In this document: one piece after another, positions 43,561 through 56,760 of the stretch
How the letters are laid out: each line of letters starts with the position of its first letter
Position numbering within the stretch: position 1 is the stretch's first letter
Assembly: GCF_008831285.2 (NCBI RefSeq)
Contig: NC_045149.1
Location: 14,534,629 to 14,591,577, forward strand
Origin: Nymphaea colorata
Taxonomy: Eukaryota; Streptophyta; Magnoliopsida; Nymphaeales; Nymphaeaceae
Length of the DNA: 56,949 nt
Direction: 5' to 3'
Made by a program: the position numbers and the translations under genes
Notes under the pieces: model-generated
The model's input: the letters and a program-made list of their open reading frames with translations, nothing else
Told to the model about the DNA's origin: nothing
Databases searched by the model: none

Positions 43561-44689
43561 CGGAACGTTCACACTACCTACTGTACTTGCCAGGGCAATA
43601 TGACATAGATATGCCAATCCTGCGCTTTACTCATGTCGAGATGTTTATTGGGTACGGCAACATAATATATTAATTTTAGAGTTTCATTTATTATGCATGT
43701 TAATTATCAAAAATGTAATTTGTATCTTAGAGAAAGAGCCGTGTCAATATACCTGTTCATGCGTTTAAAATCATTAATTTTAGAAACAATTATAAAACAA
43801 TTAATTTCACGAATATAAGCTTAAATCATAAATTTATACACATTGCTTTACTGATAAAATCAATAAAGCCAATATATACTGTTTTCTTCAATAGTTACTG
43901 AGCAATTGTTTTCAATCCGCTGCCATTATACTTTTTCCTTTTTCACTTGCCATATCCTTTATTCTCTATTTTCGCTGGGCACCGGTCCAAACTCCAAAGG
44001 CCTCTCTAAAAGTCAAGCTTATTGGCTAAATTTTGTTGAGCTATTGGTCCTAAAGAAATAACGGAAACTGATTAGCTATGTGCATAGGATCTAGTTCAAT
44101 AAGCATATAGGCTAAGTATATATCTATATAGTATAATATAAAAAATTGAGCCTCTATACCGTCGCCCGCTACCCAATGTATATTGTTTTCTTTAAATATC
44201 TTTATTACTATTACTAATTATTTTTTTATTTTGCATAATATTAACTTATCAGTTGTTTTAAGACGCTGCGGTATTCACCTCACCCTATTCTCCCTCTCTC
44301 ATCTTTTCTGTTGGCTTCCATATACTTTTAGCTTGTCAACTTTGCGGGATCGCATAATATGTTTGTCAATTACCTTTGTCAATGATGGCATTTCCGTAGT
44401 CTGAAACGTTCAAGTTAAATTGGCAAAAGATGTTTAAAAAAAATTAAAACACATTTTATTTTAATTAGAATGAGAAAATTTCAAATATTAAAAAAAAATC
44501 CAACAAATTGGCCAACCAACTGATACTCATGTTCCACGTAAAGTTTTCACGAAGGATCGTAGATTTTAAAGCATTCAGACTCACATGAGTAATTACTTCA
44601 GTTTGTCTGTTCAACCCTAAAAGATGATACGTGCACTTTGACCAACTCGATCATTCTTTCTAATAGACTTTCAATTTTGCCCTAGCAAG
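43561..44689. other. Spacer of the inverted duplication
   Basis: About 1.1 kb of AT-rich DNA separates the two arms. Part of it (43767-43850) matches 40250-40325 in reverse. No gene is recognised. Confidence 0.55.
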
Positions 44690-45551
44690 TTCGTAGAGGC
44701 AATTAGTTCAATCAGCAAACTTGAGAAAATAATATTGTGGCGATCACACTAATCGAACATAATTTTAGTAATCATATTTAAACAACTAAGCTACCTTTCA
44801 AAATTAAAACTAACCACCTATTCGGATGTGAGTAGTGCATTATATATTTATATACACTCGGATATGACTGCATAAAGCGTATATATTGTGATGCACAGAA
44901 TAGTTGCATGGCCTAGAATTTTCATTTCATAGAATGAGCTTTTACTGGTTTCATTTGTTAAAATCGGAGTTAGGTTTCCTTCATTATTGATTTGTCTGTA
45001 AGGATGCACCACCATTTAAATTGCGCGTTGCCCTACAGAGTAGTTGTTTCCTTCATTATTTATTTGTCTGTAAGGATGCACCACCATTTAAATTGCTCGT
45101 TGTTAGTGTTCTTTGATAATTGATTACAAAGAATATGTTACGGAAACTTCTCTATTGTTACCTGTGCTTATAAAATGATCAATGAGTGGCTTCAGTTTGT
45201 TTCTCAACTATGTCAACATCCAGAATTGAACCCGTAAAACCACAAGTTCAAGAGGATCACCACACCAGTCCTAATTTTTTTACCACAGCACTACCTTAGG
45301 CTGTCCCCACAAGCAATGGCCACAACCTCTCCAAGGTTTCCTCGGCAAAAGGTCATATGCCCTTCGACAACGGAAGAGGCCATAGTGAGAAAAAAATTTC
45401 TTACGACTACTTAATCCGTCGTCAATTGATATTTAGAAAAAAAAAATCAAAATCGAAAAAGGAAATGAAAAGAAAACAGGCCTGAAAACAGAGGGCTTTT
45501 TGGCCAGCCCTCATTTTTAATGGAAATGAGCCCTCATTTTTAATGGAAATG

Positions 45552-45594
<43 letters not shown>

Positions 45595-46040
45595 GCTTGT
45601 ACCTCGGCTGCCATCATTGATGGCCAATGCATAATCTACTTACCGCTCTCCGCCTATTGGTGGTGGTCTGCTCCCGCCGTCTACCAATGGGTGCCCAGTC
45701 TCGATATGAGACGGTATTGCCGGTCAATGACATCTTTGACCACAAGCGTTTCCTTTTTACTAAAAAAGATCTCACATAAACTTCAAACTAGATATGGATC
45801 CAAATGAGGGTATATCCAACTTAATGAAATATCAAATAGAACCGATCAATGCCAGGCCCAACGTCGATAAAGCAGATCCAACAAGATGAATACCAACCAT
45901 TATACCCGTGATCACGAAAAAAATATGCATTAAGCGGAACACAGATGCTGAATACCACACACAAAGTCCAGAGTCTTCAATGTAACAGCATCAACAACTT
46001 GCTCCTTGTGCTCCCCAAACCAGTTTTGGTAACAATGTCC
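44690..46040 (-). repeat. Duplicated module M3, right arm of the inverted duplication
   Basis: Reverse complement of 41930-43560, with small indels and a tandem repeat of about 70 bp near 44985-45105 (CTTCATTATT / TTTGTCTGTAAGGATGC twice). Its right end overlaps the start of segmental copy 2, so the first 180 bases of the window are part of another such arm. Confidence 0.82.
45555..45592. repeat. (AG)n microsatellite
   Basis: About 38 bases of pure AG repeat. Module M1 has a CT run at the matching place and M2 a shorter one, so the run length varies among the module copies. Confidence 0.95.
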
Positions 46041-46042
46041 CT

Positions 46043-47052
46043 GGTATGGTAGACGCTCTTCCTAATATTTCCATATACAATGCTGTGTTTTCATGAATAA
46101 CGAATAATAACAGATTAAAATAAAACTAATCAGGCCATTGGTAATTTTCCAGATAATTGAACAACCATGAGCAAGTGGAGAAAGTTTAGAAACCAACAAA
46201 AGGTTATACACCCGGTTTCACCACAGAAAGATTTTAGAACTCAACCACCAAAACTGCTTTGTTTCTTGTTTTCTGTAACGATTTTTCCTTTTCATATGCT
46301 TTCTTTTGTAAGCATATCTCAATTGTCAGTTCATAGTAGCTTCTACTGCTTGCCTTCTCAGATGTGCATTTCACTTCTCTTATTGACACAAAATAAGACA
46401 TTAAACAAAATTCCCATTCAAACGGGAAAGGGTAGAGCAGAATCATATTTAAATTGATTTCAATTCGACAAGCTCTAACTAGCATGAGTTATAGAAGGCT
46501 GGACAGACATAAATAATTAAAAATGGATGTTGGCATACGTAAACAAGATCAATGGACATTGTAGTGAAATGGATCTTTGTCAAAAAAATAAAATTTTTGA
46601 CTTTTCATGTATACAATTATTAAATATGAAATCTTTAATACAAAATCTTTTAAAAACGACATCATAGATGATCTTCTAACACATGGATGTCTTTATCTTT
46701 GACTCAAACATTTATATCAATCTTTTGACAACATTACACACAAAATAATTGGAGATCATAAATTGTTCAAATAATAGACATCTCCTTTTCCAAAACCATC
46801 CTCAATCAACATCTATGTTTGGTGATCCTATGCACAACATTTATATTTGATGAGAAAACAATATTAAAGCCATCATCTATGCCCATTTTTTCAAGTTTTT
46901 TTGGATTTTTTTATTAATTTTTATTTTTTTATGATTTTCAGGATTTATTAAATGTTTTAAGTTTTTTAAAAATTTACCAAGATTTACAATTTTTTCGTAT
47001 TATAGCTGAGAACTTCCTCACCGTATAATACACGTACACGATATATGTGACA
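46043..47052. other. AT-rich flank, copy 2
   Basis: Second copy of 190-1199. No gene supported. It ends at the deletion junction near 47053. Confidence 0.65.
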
Positions 47053-47113
47053 ATGATATGTACTTCAGGAATTGAAGCAGATATGTTAAAACAAAAATCA
47101 TAATGAGCTCTAC

Positions 47114-47348
47114 TTGATTAGCGACAGAGGTTGATGTCCCACGGAACCATTCTGGAAGACCGAGAGCGTTGAACTAGGTTGCATCTGTGCACCTCCAGAC
47201 TGTAGTTTCACATAATCAAGCAACAGACAAGCATCAAACACAAAGTGCAACAGAAATAATAGAATATACCTGTCGTTTGACATGGTCCACATGGACGGCA
47301 ATACAATCAACATAGTGGAAAGTGAGTTCATCAAAATCAGTTATTGGC
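47114..47348 (-). pseudogene. RPA2: RPA2 exons 6 and 7, copy 2, 3' end deleted
   Basis: Exon 6 is at 47270-47348 (PITDFDELTFHY) and exon 7 at 47114-47199, with sequence and splice sites as in copy 1. Exons 8-10, which encode the winged helix, are gone: text matching about 1205 joins directly to text matching about 2470, at an AATGAT microhomology. If the exon-7 donor is not used, the frame stops at once (ATC AAG TAG), giving a protein without the winged helix. Exons 1-5 of this copy would lie right of the window. Confidence 0.85.
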
Positions 47349-48790
47349 CTAAAAATACAACAAAATCAGCCTAGTAAGTCCATTAAACCCAATTAGGTTA
47401 TCATGAGTCATATCCCTACAGAGAAAACTGAAAGCAAATCCAATTTTAAATTCATAAGGCATGCCAGCAGTTGGATATCAACCTACATCTCCTAATGCTT
47501 GAGAGCAGAAGCAGACAAGTCAATAACTTATAATATATAACAATTATTCAGGACACGTTCCAGCTGTTGGTTCGGTTCCTCTTATCTTCCCACAAATTGG
47601 AGTGCTTTACAAATGGGAAGCTAAAATACTATGCAATTTGAAGGACAAACAAAGCATCAAATAGAAAGAAACTTTCTCAAATTCAACATAAGATGTGAAA
47701 AACTTACTGTTGATTAGATGAAGTGAAACAAAGGTATGCATTGGGAATTTCAGGGCATGAAAATTTTCTCCATTGAAATTTCATTACAGGACAAGAGCTC
47801 CAACAATACACAATTAATAATGAAAAAGAGAACCATTTCACGGTCTTCTTCTAGTTTGTCGAATGCCCTAACTTAAAGCCAACCAACTTGGCTTCTCCTA
47901 TTTTTAATTTGCATATTCTTCCTTTACAGGTGATCACAGCCTCCTCCTTTAACTCCACTTTGGTATTTTCTAGAGGGACCTAGTGAACTACTAACCATTG
48001 CATTCCATCTCAACAAGCACGCTAATCTTTTTGTTCCTTTATTCTTTCAAGCTAGGTAACAGGAAAGCACCTAATGATTGCCACACGTTGATAGGCCTGT
48101 ACTTGGTGAAGACTTTGAGCACTCCCCTGTCAATCAGAAAGTAATCATGGTTTCAACATTACACTAAAACACACCCTCCTGGATTCAAAACAAGCAAAGT
48201 CTTGCCAATGTTCAAAGTTTAACCATATCAGCTAAGCACAAGCTGTATCATGTTAAACTTTTATTTCCTTTTCAAGAATGTTAATACCTAATAAACCATT
48301 TATAGCCTCCAAGCATAAATGACACACTTAGCATAACATGTGAAGTGGCCCCAGCCTTTGAATAGCTCATTTTTATAGCAAATGGAGTCGTCTCAAGCTA
48401 TTGAACAGATTCTTTACATTCAAAAATAGATGACCATAGATAAGCCTCTTCTCATCCTCAACATTGTGTATTGTGATAAAAGACAGGAACAAGCACAACA
48501 GCCTCCATTCAGGTGTTTTAAGCCTCTGCTTCTTCCCTTGTCTTCCAGCAAAACCATGATATCGTAACTCCAGATAACATGCAGTCACCCAAAATAGGGT
48601 AGGCACCCTTTTCTTGTTGAACATGCTCATTAGGCGCTTACACTTAGTAACAAAAAAGTGCTACATTGGCCCAGGCTGCTGACCAAGTAAGAGGTCTAGG
48701 CAGGGCCTAGATGGTCTGAAGAAATGGAAAAAATTAATATAAAAATGGTGAACTACAGAAGTATTGAGATTAAAACCGAAAAATCTCATG
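47349..48790 (-). other. RPA2 intron 5 flank, copy 2
   Basis: Second copy of 2759-4207, differing by scattered single bases. No gene supported. Confidence 0.6.
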
Positions 48791-49366
48791 CTCGGCGCCT
48801 ATTCATGGTTGCATCATCTTCTTGGGAAACTCTCTCTTCCCATTGCTCAATCATCTCTATTTTGTGATAACCAAAGTGCAATCAAGATTGCTTTCAATCC
48901 TATTCTACATAATCGCACTAAGCATATAAAGATTGATCAACACTTCATTTGCCAGAAGGTTGAGGAAAACGAGATTGTTCCAACTTATATATCCACGTCT
49001 CAACAAGTGGCTGATTTATTTACCAAGGGTCTCAAAGGGCATCATTTTTGGGAATTGAAGAACAAGTTGTGCATGATCAAACCTCATGCACAACTTGAGG
49101 GGGGCTGTTAAGATATGGTTCGGGTCAAGTTATACCCCACCCATCTTCACCACAGCGATGGCATATTTCTAATTTTTATTGTTGCTTTGTGTATTTACTT
49201 GTAACACAAATTAGTATATATTAATGACAAGCGGCAGGCACCAAGCCCACGGCCATTATTCTTCGCCCTCTCTTCTCGAGCAGCCTATTAAACTTTTCGT
49301 CTTCTCGCACCTCCTCAAGACTTCATCTGTTGGTTTGGGGATATACATCAAAATCTTACAAAAACA
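48791..49366 (+). mobile_element. Truncated Ty1-copia 3' end, copy 2
   Basis: Same remnant as 4208-4777. Here the RNase H end is in one frame: SLFCDNQSAIKIAFNP, then LHNRTKHIKIDQHF and VADLFTKGLKGHHF, ending LEGGC and a TAA stop that overlaps the LTR start. The LTR runs 49106-49366 (261 bp, TGTTAAG...ACA). This copy lacks the single-base insertion that breaks copy 1, so it shows the ancestral frame. Confidence 0.88.
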
Positions 49367-52300
49367 GGTGTAGATCAACAGTCTTATCTCATCCAAAAAT
49401 TGTTGGACTTGGATCTTGGTATGGGCCTCGATCAGTGGTCTTATCTGATCTAGAAATTGTCGGAATGGGATCGGGTAGGGGTCTAGTTCAGAGGTCTTAT
49501 CTGATCCGAAAATTGTTGGATTTGAAACTAGTAGTGGGCACGAATCATCGGTCCAATATGATCCGAAAATTTTGTTGCACTTGCTGCTGGTAGTGGGCTT
49601 AGATCAGTGATCTTATAAGATCCTAAAATTGTTGGATTTGCAGTTGGTTATTTCAATAAATTCATCAAAATGACAATAAGGGACATTGACTATGTCAACA
49701 AAAAAAGGATGGTTATAGTTGGATAACTAATGACTTGATTTCATGTTGAGCAACTCGTACACGAGTTTCCTAATACAAGAGTCATTTAGCACAAAATACC
49801 ACCTAAGATATCTAACATGGGCATCGTGATTGCCTCTCACATGATCATTTCCTTCGTTAACCATTGGTTTTGTTCCACAACGCATCTAAGATAAGGGTTC
49901 AAGATCCTCCAACAGTTTTCAAATTTCTCCTTGCGGTCATCTCCACCATTTCATGCACTTCACAAAAAAGCCAGATAATGATGCAAGCGCACGATGAGAC
50001 CTACCTACTTCAAAAGCCTAAAAATAACCTAAAACTAGATAAATTCGAGGCCAATTCCACCAAAATATAAGCAAAAACATTGGCGACACTAGATCAACAG
50101 TCTTATTTGATCCGAAAATTGTTGGACTTGGATGTTGGTATGGGCCTTGATCAGTGGTCTTATCTAATCTAGAAATTGTTGGAATGAAATCAGGTAGGGG
50201 ATCTAGATCAGTGGTCTTATCTGATCTGAAAATTGTTGGATTTGAATGTTGGTATGAGCCTTGATCAGTGCTCTTATCTGATCTAGAAATTGTTGGAATT
50301 GAATCAGGTAAAGGGATCTAGATCAGTGGTCTTATCTGATCTAAAAATTGTTGGATTTGAAACTAGTAGTGGGCCCGGATCAATGGTCTTATATGATCCG
50401 GCAAATTGTAGCACATGCCGCTAGAAGTGGGCTTGGATCAGCGGTCATACCCGATCCTGAAACTCTTGGATTTGCATTTGGTTATTTCAAGAAATTCATC
50501 AAAATGACAATAAGGGTCTTCTTGACTACGTCAACAAAAGAACGATGGTTGTAGTTGTATGACTGACCTAAGAAGTAAAACATCGGCATTGTCATTGCCT
50601 CTAAAATGATTGTTTCCTTTGTTAACATTCAGTTTTGTTCCACAACGCTTCCAAGAAAAGGCTTCAAGATCCTCCAACAATTCTCTTATTTCTCCGTGCA
50701 GTCATCTCCTCCCTTTCATGCACTTCAAAAAGATGCTAGATAATGATGCACGCCCTCGATGCAAACTAGCTACTTCAACAACCTAAAACCAGCTAAAACT
50801 AGCTAAATCTCACGCTAAGAACACATGACTCACACAAAATTTAAGCAAAAACACAAGTGAGACTGCATTGCAAACAAGGACGCAACAGGACCAAAACTGT
50901 TCTAATATTTTCATAGAGTTGCTAAAGAAAGCATTGATCAAACAGAAACTAGACAAAACAAGCTTCCAACACCACAAAACATTCGAAAAAAGTGGCACTA
51001 GACAAAAAGGTAAACTTTGCGCAAAAATCAAGAATATTTTTGGACTTCGATGTCGAAATGGGTGTAGATTAACGGTCTTATCTGATCCAAAAATTGTTGG
51101 ACTTGGATCTTGGTATGGGCCTCGATCAATGGTCTTATCTGATCTAGAAATTTGTTGAAATGGGATCAGGTAGGAGGTCTAGATCAGTGGTCTTATCTGA
51201 TCCGAAAATTGTTGGATTTGAAACTGGTAGTGGGCCCGAATCAATGATCTTATATGATCCGGAAAGTGTTGCACTTGCTGCTGGTAGTGGGCTTGGATCA
51301 GTGGTCTTATCTGATCCTAAAATTGTTGGATTTGCATTTGGTTATTTCAAGAAATTCATCAAAATGACAATAAGGGACCTCTTGACTATGTCAACAAAAA
51401 AAGGATGGTTGTAGTTGTATAACTGATGACTTGATTTCATGTTGAGCAGCTCCTACACGAGTTTCCTAATGCAAGAGTCATTTAAGCACAAAATACCACC
51501 TAAGATATCTAACATGGGCATCATGATTGCTTCTCACATGATCATTTCCTTCGTTAACCACTGGTTTTGTTCCACAATGCTTCTAAGATAAGGCTTCAAG
51601 ATCCTCCAACAGCTTTAAAATTTCTCCTTGCGGTCATCTCCACCCTTTCATGCACGATGAGACCTACATACTTCAACAGCCTAAAAACAACCTAAAACTA
51701 GATAAATTCGAGGCCAATTCCACCAAAATATAAGCAAAAACATTGGCAACACTAGATCAACGGTCTTATTTGATCCGAAAATTGTTGGACTTGGATGTTA
51801 GTATGGGCCTTGATCAGTGGTCTTATCTGATCTAGAAACTGTTGGAATGGTATCACGTAGGGGATTTAGATCAGTGGTCTTATCTGATCTGAAAATTGTT
51901 GGATTTGAAACTAGTAGTGGGCCCGGATCAATGGTCTTATATGATCCGAAAATTGTTGCACCTATCGCTAGAAGTGGGCTTGGATCAGTGGTCATATCTA
52001 ATCCTGAAACTCTTGGATTCGCATTTGGTTATTTCGAGGAATTCATCAAAATGACAATAAGGTTCTTGACTACGTCAACAAAAGAACGATGGTTGTAGTT
52101 GTATAACTGACCTAAGAAGTCCAACATCGGCATTGTCATTGCCTCTAAAATGATTTTTTCCTTTGTAAACCTTTAGTTTTGTTCCGCAACGCTTCCAAGA
52201 AAAGGCTTCAAGATCCTCCAACAATTCTCTCATTTCTCCTTGCAGTCATCTCCTCCCTTTCATGCATTTCAAAAAGATGCCAGATAATGATGCACGTGCT

Positions 52301-55300
52301 CGATGCCACCTACCTACTTCAACAACCTAAAACCAGCTAAATCTCACGCTAAGAACACATGATTCACACAAAATTTAAATAGAAACACAAGTGAGACTGC
52401 ATTGCAAACAAGGACGCAAACAGGTCCAAACCGTTCTAATATTTTCACAGAGTTGCTACAGAAAGCATTGATCAAACAGAAACTAGACAAAACAAGATTC
52501 CAACACCACAAAACCTACAAAAAAAGTGGCACTACACAAAAAGGTAAACTTTGCTCAAAAATTAATAATATTTTTGGACTTCGATGTCAAAATGGGTGTA
52601 GATCAACAGTCTTATCTGATCCAAAAATTGTTGGACTTGGATCTTGGTATGAGCCTCGATCAATGGTCTTATCTGATCTAGAAATTTGTTGAAATGGGAT
52701 CAGGTAGGGGGTCTAGATCAGTGGTCTTATCTGATCCAAAAATTGTTGGATTTAAAACTAGTAGTGGGCCCGAATCAATGGTCTTATATGATCCGGAAAG
52801 TGTTGCACTTGCTGCTGGTAGTGGGCTTGGATCAGTGGTCTTATCTGATCCTAAAATTGTTGGATTTGCATTTGGTTATTTCAAGAAATTCATCAAAATG
52901 ACAATAAGGGACCTCTTGACTATGTTAACAAAAAAAGGATGGTCGTAGTTGTATAATTGATGACTTGATTTCATGTTGAGCAGCACCTACACGATTTTCC
53001 TAATGCAAGAGTCATTTAAGCACAAAATACCACCTAAGATATCTAACATGGGCATCGTGATTGCCTCTCACATGATCATTTCCTTCGTTAACCATTGGCT
53101 TTGTCCAACAACGCTTCTAAGATAAGGCTTCAAGATCCTCCAACAGTTTTCAAATTTCTCCTTGCGGTCATCTCCTCCCTTTCATGCACTTCACAAAAAA
53201 GCCAGATAATGATGCAAGCGCACGATGAGAACTACCTACTTCAAAGCCTAAAAACAACCTAAAGCTAGATAAATTCGAGGCCAATTCCACCAAAATATAA
53301 GCAAAAACATTGGAGACACTAGATCAACGGTCTTATTTGATCCGAAAATTGTTGGGCTTGGATGTTGGTATGGGCCTTGATCAGTGGTCTTATCTGATCT
53401 AGAAACTGTTGGAATGGTATCAAGTAGGGGATTTAGATCAGGGGTCTTATCTGATTTGAAACTAGTAGTGGGCCCGGATCAATGGTCTCATATGATCCAA
53501 AAATTGTTGCACCTGCCGCTAGAAGTGGGCTTGGATCAGTGGTCTTATCTGATCCTGAAACTCTTGGATTTGCATTTGGTTATTTCAAGAAATTCATCAA
53601 AATGACAATAAGGGTCTTCTTGACTACGTCAACAAAAGAACGATGGTTGTAGTCGTATAACTGACCTAAGAAGTCCAACATCGGCATTGTCATTGCCTCT
53701 AAAATGATTGTTTCCTTTGTAAACCATTAGTTTTGTTCCGCAACGCTTCCAAGAAAAGGCTTCAAGATCCTCCAACAATTCTCTCATTTCTCCGTGCAGT
53801 CATCTCCTCCCTTTCATGCATTTCAAAAAGATGCCAGATAATGATGCACGTGCTCGATGCCACCTACCTATTTCAACAACCTAAAACCAGTTAAATCTCA
53901 CGCTAAGAACACATGATTCACACAAAATTTAAGCAAAAACACAAGTGAGACTGCATTGCAAACAAGGACGCAAACAGGTCCAAAACCGTTCTAATAGTTT
54001 CATAGAGTAGCTACAGAAGGCATTTATCAAACAGAAACTAGACAAAACAAGCTTCCAACACCACAAAACCTACGAAAAAAGTGGCACTACACAAAAAAGG
54101 TAAACTTTGCACAAAAATCAAGAATATTTTTGGACTTCGATGTCGAAATGGGTGTAGATCAACGGTCTTATCTGATCCAAAAATTGTTGGACTTGGATCT
54201 TCGTATGGGCTTCGATCAGTGGTCTTATCTGATTTAGAAATTTGTTGAAATGGGATCAGGTAGGAGGTCTAGATCAGTGGTCTTATCTGATCCGAAAATT
54301 GTTGGATTTGAAACTAGTAGTGGGCCCGAATCAATGGTCTTATATGATCCGAAAAGTGTTGCACTTGCTGCTGGTAGTGGGCTTGGATCAATGGTCTTAT
54401 CTGATCCTAAAATTGTTGGATTTGCGTTTGGTTATTTCAAGAAATTCATCAAAATGACAATAAGGGACCTCTTGTCTATGTCAACAAAAAAAGGATGGTT
54501 GTAGTTGTATAACTGATGACTTCATTTCATGTTGAGCAGCTCCTACACGAGTTTCCTAATGCAAGAGTCATTTAAGCACAAAATACCACCTAAGATATCT
54601 AACATGGGCATCGTGATTGCCTCTCACATGATCATTTCCTTCGTTAACCATTGGTTTTGTTCCAAAACGCTTCTAAGATAAGGCTTCAAGATCCTCCAAC
54701 AGCTTTCAAATTTCTCCTTGAAATGAGACCTACCTACTTCAAAAGCCTAAAAACAACCTAAAACTAGATAAATTCAAGGCCAATTCCACCAAAATATAAG
54801 CAAAAACATTGGCGACACTAGATCAACGGTCTTATTTGATCCAAAAATTGTTGGACTTGGATGTTGGTATGGGCTTTGACCAGTGGTCTTATCTGATCTA
54901 GAAATTGGAATGGAATCAGGTAGGGGATCTAGATCAGCGGTCTTATCTGATCTGAAAATTGTTGGATTTGAAACTAGTAGTGGGCCCAAATCAATGGTTT
55001 TATATGATCTGAAAATTGTTGCACTTGCCGCTAGAAGTGGGCTTGGATCAGTGATCTTATCTGATCCTGAAACTCTTGGATTTGCATTTGGTTATTCCAT
55101 GAAATTCTTCAAAATGACAATAAGGGCCTTCTTCATTATGTCAAAAAAAAAAAAAAGATGGTTGTATTTGTATAACCGTTGATTTGATTTCATGTTGAGC
55201 AACTCCTACATGGGTTACCTAATGCAAGAGTCATGTAAGCACAAAATACCACCTAAGGAGTCCAACATGGGCATCGCCATTGCCTGTCACACGATAATTT

Positions 55301-55333
55301 CCTTCATTAACCATTGGTTTTGTCCCACAACAC
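49367..55333. repeat. Satellite-like array, copy 2 (short and diverged)
   Basis: The same 57-58-bp monomers and half-units occur over about 6 kb, with unit heads near 51067, 52601 and 54157. Spacings are about 1534 and 1556 bp instead of 1545-1546. Neighbouring units differ more than in copy 1, for example in spacer length and several substitutions. There is no inserted copia. Confidence 0.94.
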
Positions 55334-55439
55334 ATATTAAAGGAGCTGGATAAACTCCACTTCCACTTGAATGGATTGCATCACCTTGTGTATTCCCTTT
55401 CTTCATAGGCCTTGCTATGGTAGACGCTCTTCCTAATAT

Positions 55440-56760
55440 TTCCATATACAATCCTATTGTAGATCACATGCATTGGATCAGAGGTCTGATCTGGCCCATT
55501 TTTTGTGTTGAATTCGGATTTGAGCACCCGCAGTTTAGATCAGTGGTCTAATCGGATCCGATTTGTCATTGGATTTGGGTTTTGGGCGTGTGATTTGGAT
55601 TAGACACAAAATATAATCTACTTTAAATGCTGGATTTGTATTTTGAACTTGGTATCTGGAACAGAGGCATAATCTGATTTGGTTTAGATGTTCAATGTGG
55701 ACTTTGAACCAAACATTTGGACCAATAGTCTAATCTGATATGGTTTAGATGTTGGACTTGAGTTTAAATATCGGTCTAGATCAAAGGTCTTATCTGATAT
55801 GATTAAATTGTTGAATTTGGATTTTGGAAATAGGATTTGGATCAAAGGTCTATCGGATCAGTTTTAGGTGCTGAATTTGGATTTTGAATCTAGTGTTAGG
55901 ATCAGAGGTCTAATTTAATCCAATTTAGATGTTGAACTTGGATTTAAGGCAGGGACTAGATTCATAATCCATTTTTGACATGACTTGGATTGGTTTCTAA
56001 ACATTTCCATAAACAAGTTCAAAAGACAATGTAATGAAAATGGATCTTTATCTAAAAAATAAAGGTTTCAACTTTTCATGTATGCAATTATTAAATATGA
56101 AATCTTCAATACAAAATCTTTTAATGGGGACATCAATGATAATCTTCTAACACATGGACGTCTTCATCTCTGAAGCAAAAGTTTATGTCGATCTTTTGAC
56201 AACACCATACAAAAAATAGTTGAACATCATAAATTGTTCAAATAATAGAAATCACCTTTTTCTTGGCAAGGATCAAAGATAATCAGATGAGCATTTGGAT
56301 GAACGACCACATTTAGATTCTATTGTAGATCACATGCATTGGCGATCTGATCTGACCTCGATTTGGTGTTGAATTCAGATTTGAGCTATGCAATTTGGAT
56401 CAAAGGTCTAATCTGATCCACTTTTGTTGCTGGATTTGGGTTTTCGGCCTGTGACTTGGATCAAATGCGAAATATAATCTACTTTAAATGTTGGATTTAG
56501 ATTTTGAACTAGGAATCTATATTGGAGGCCAAATATGAGCTCGTTTAGATATTAGATGTTGACTTTGAACCTAACATCTGGATTAGGGGTCTAATCTGAT
56601 CCAGTTTAGATGTTGGATTTGAGTTTTAAATCTCGATCTAGATAAGAGACCTAATTTGATCTGATAAGTGGCCTAATATGATAGTTTTAAGTGTTGGATT
56701 TGGATCTAGTGTCTGGATCAAAGGTCCAATCTGATCCAGTTTTGCCCCAAGGATGCCTTC
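55440..56760. repeat. Degenerate satellite relatives, copy 2
   Basis: Counterpart of 23270-24600 with the same diverged cores at 55-65-bp steps and the same 860-bp-scale duplication. Small differences include an insertion (CACCCGCAG) near 55525. Confidence 0.82.
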
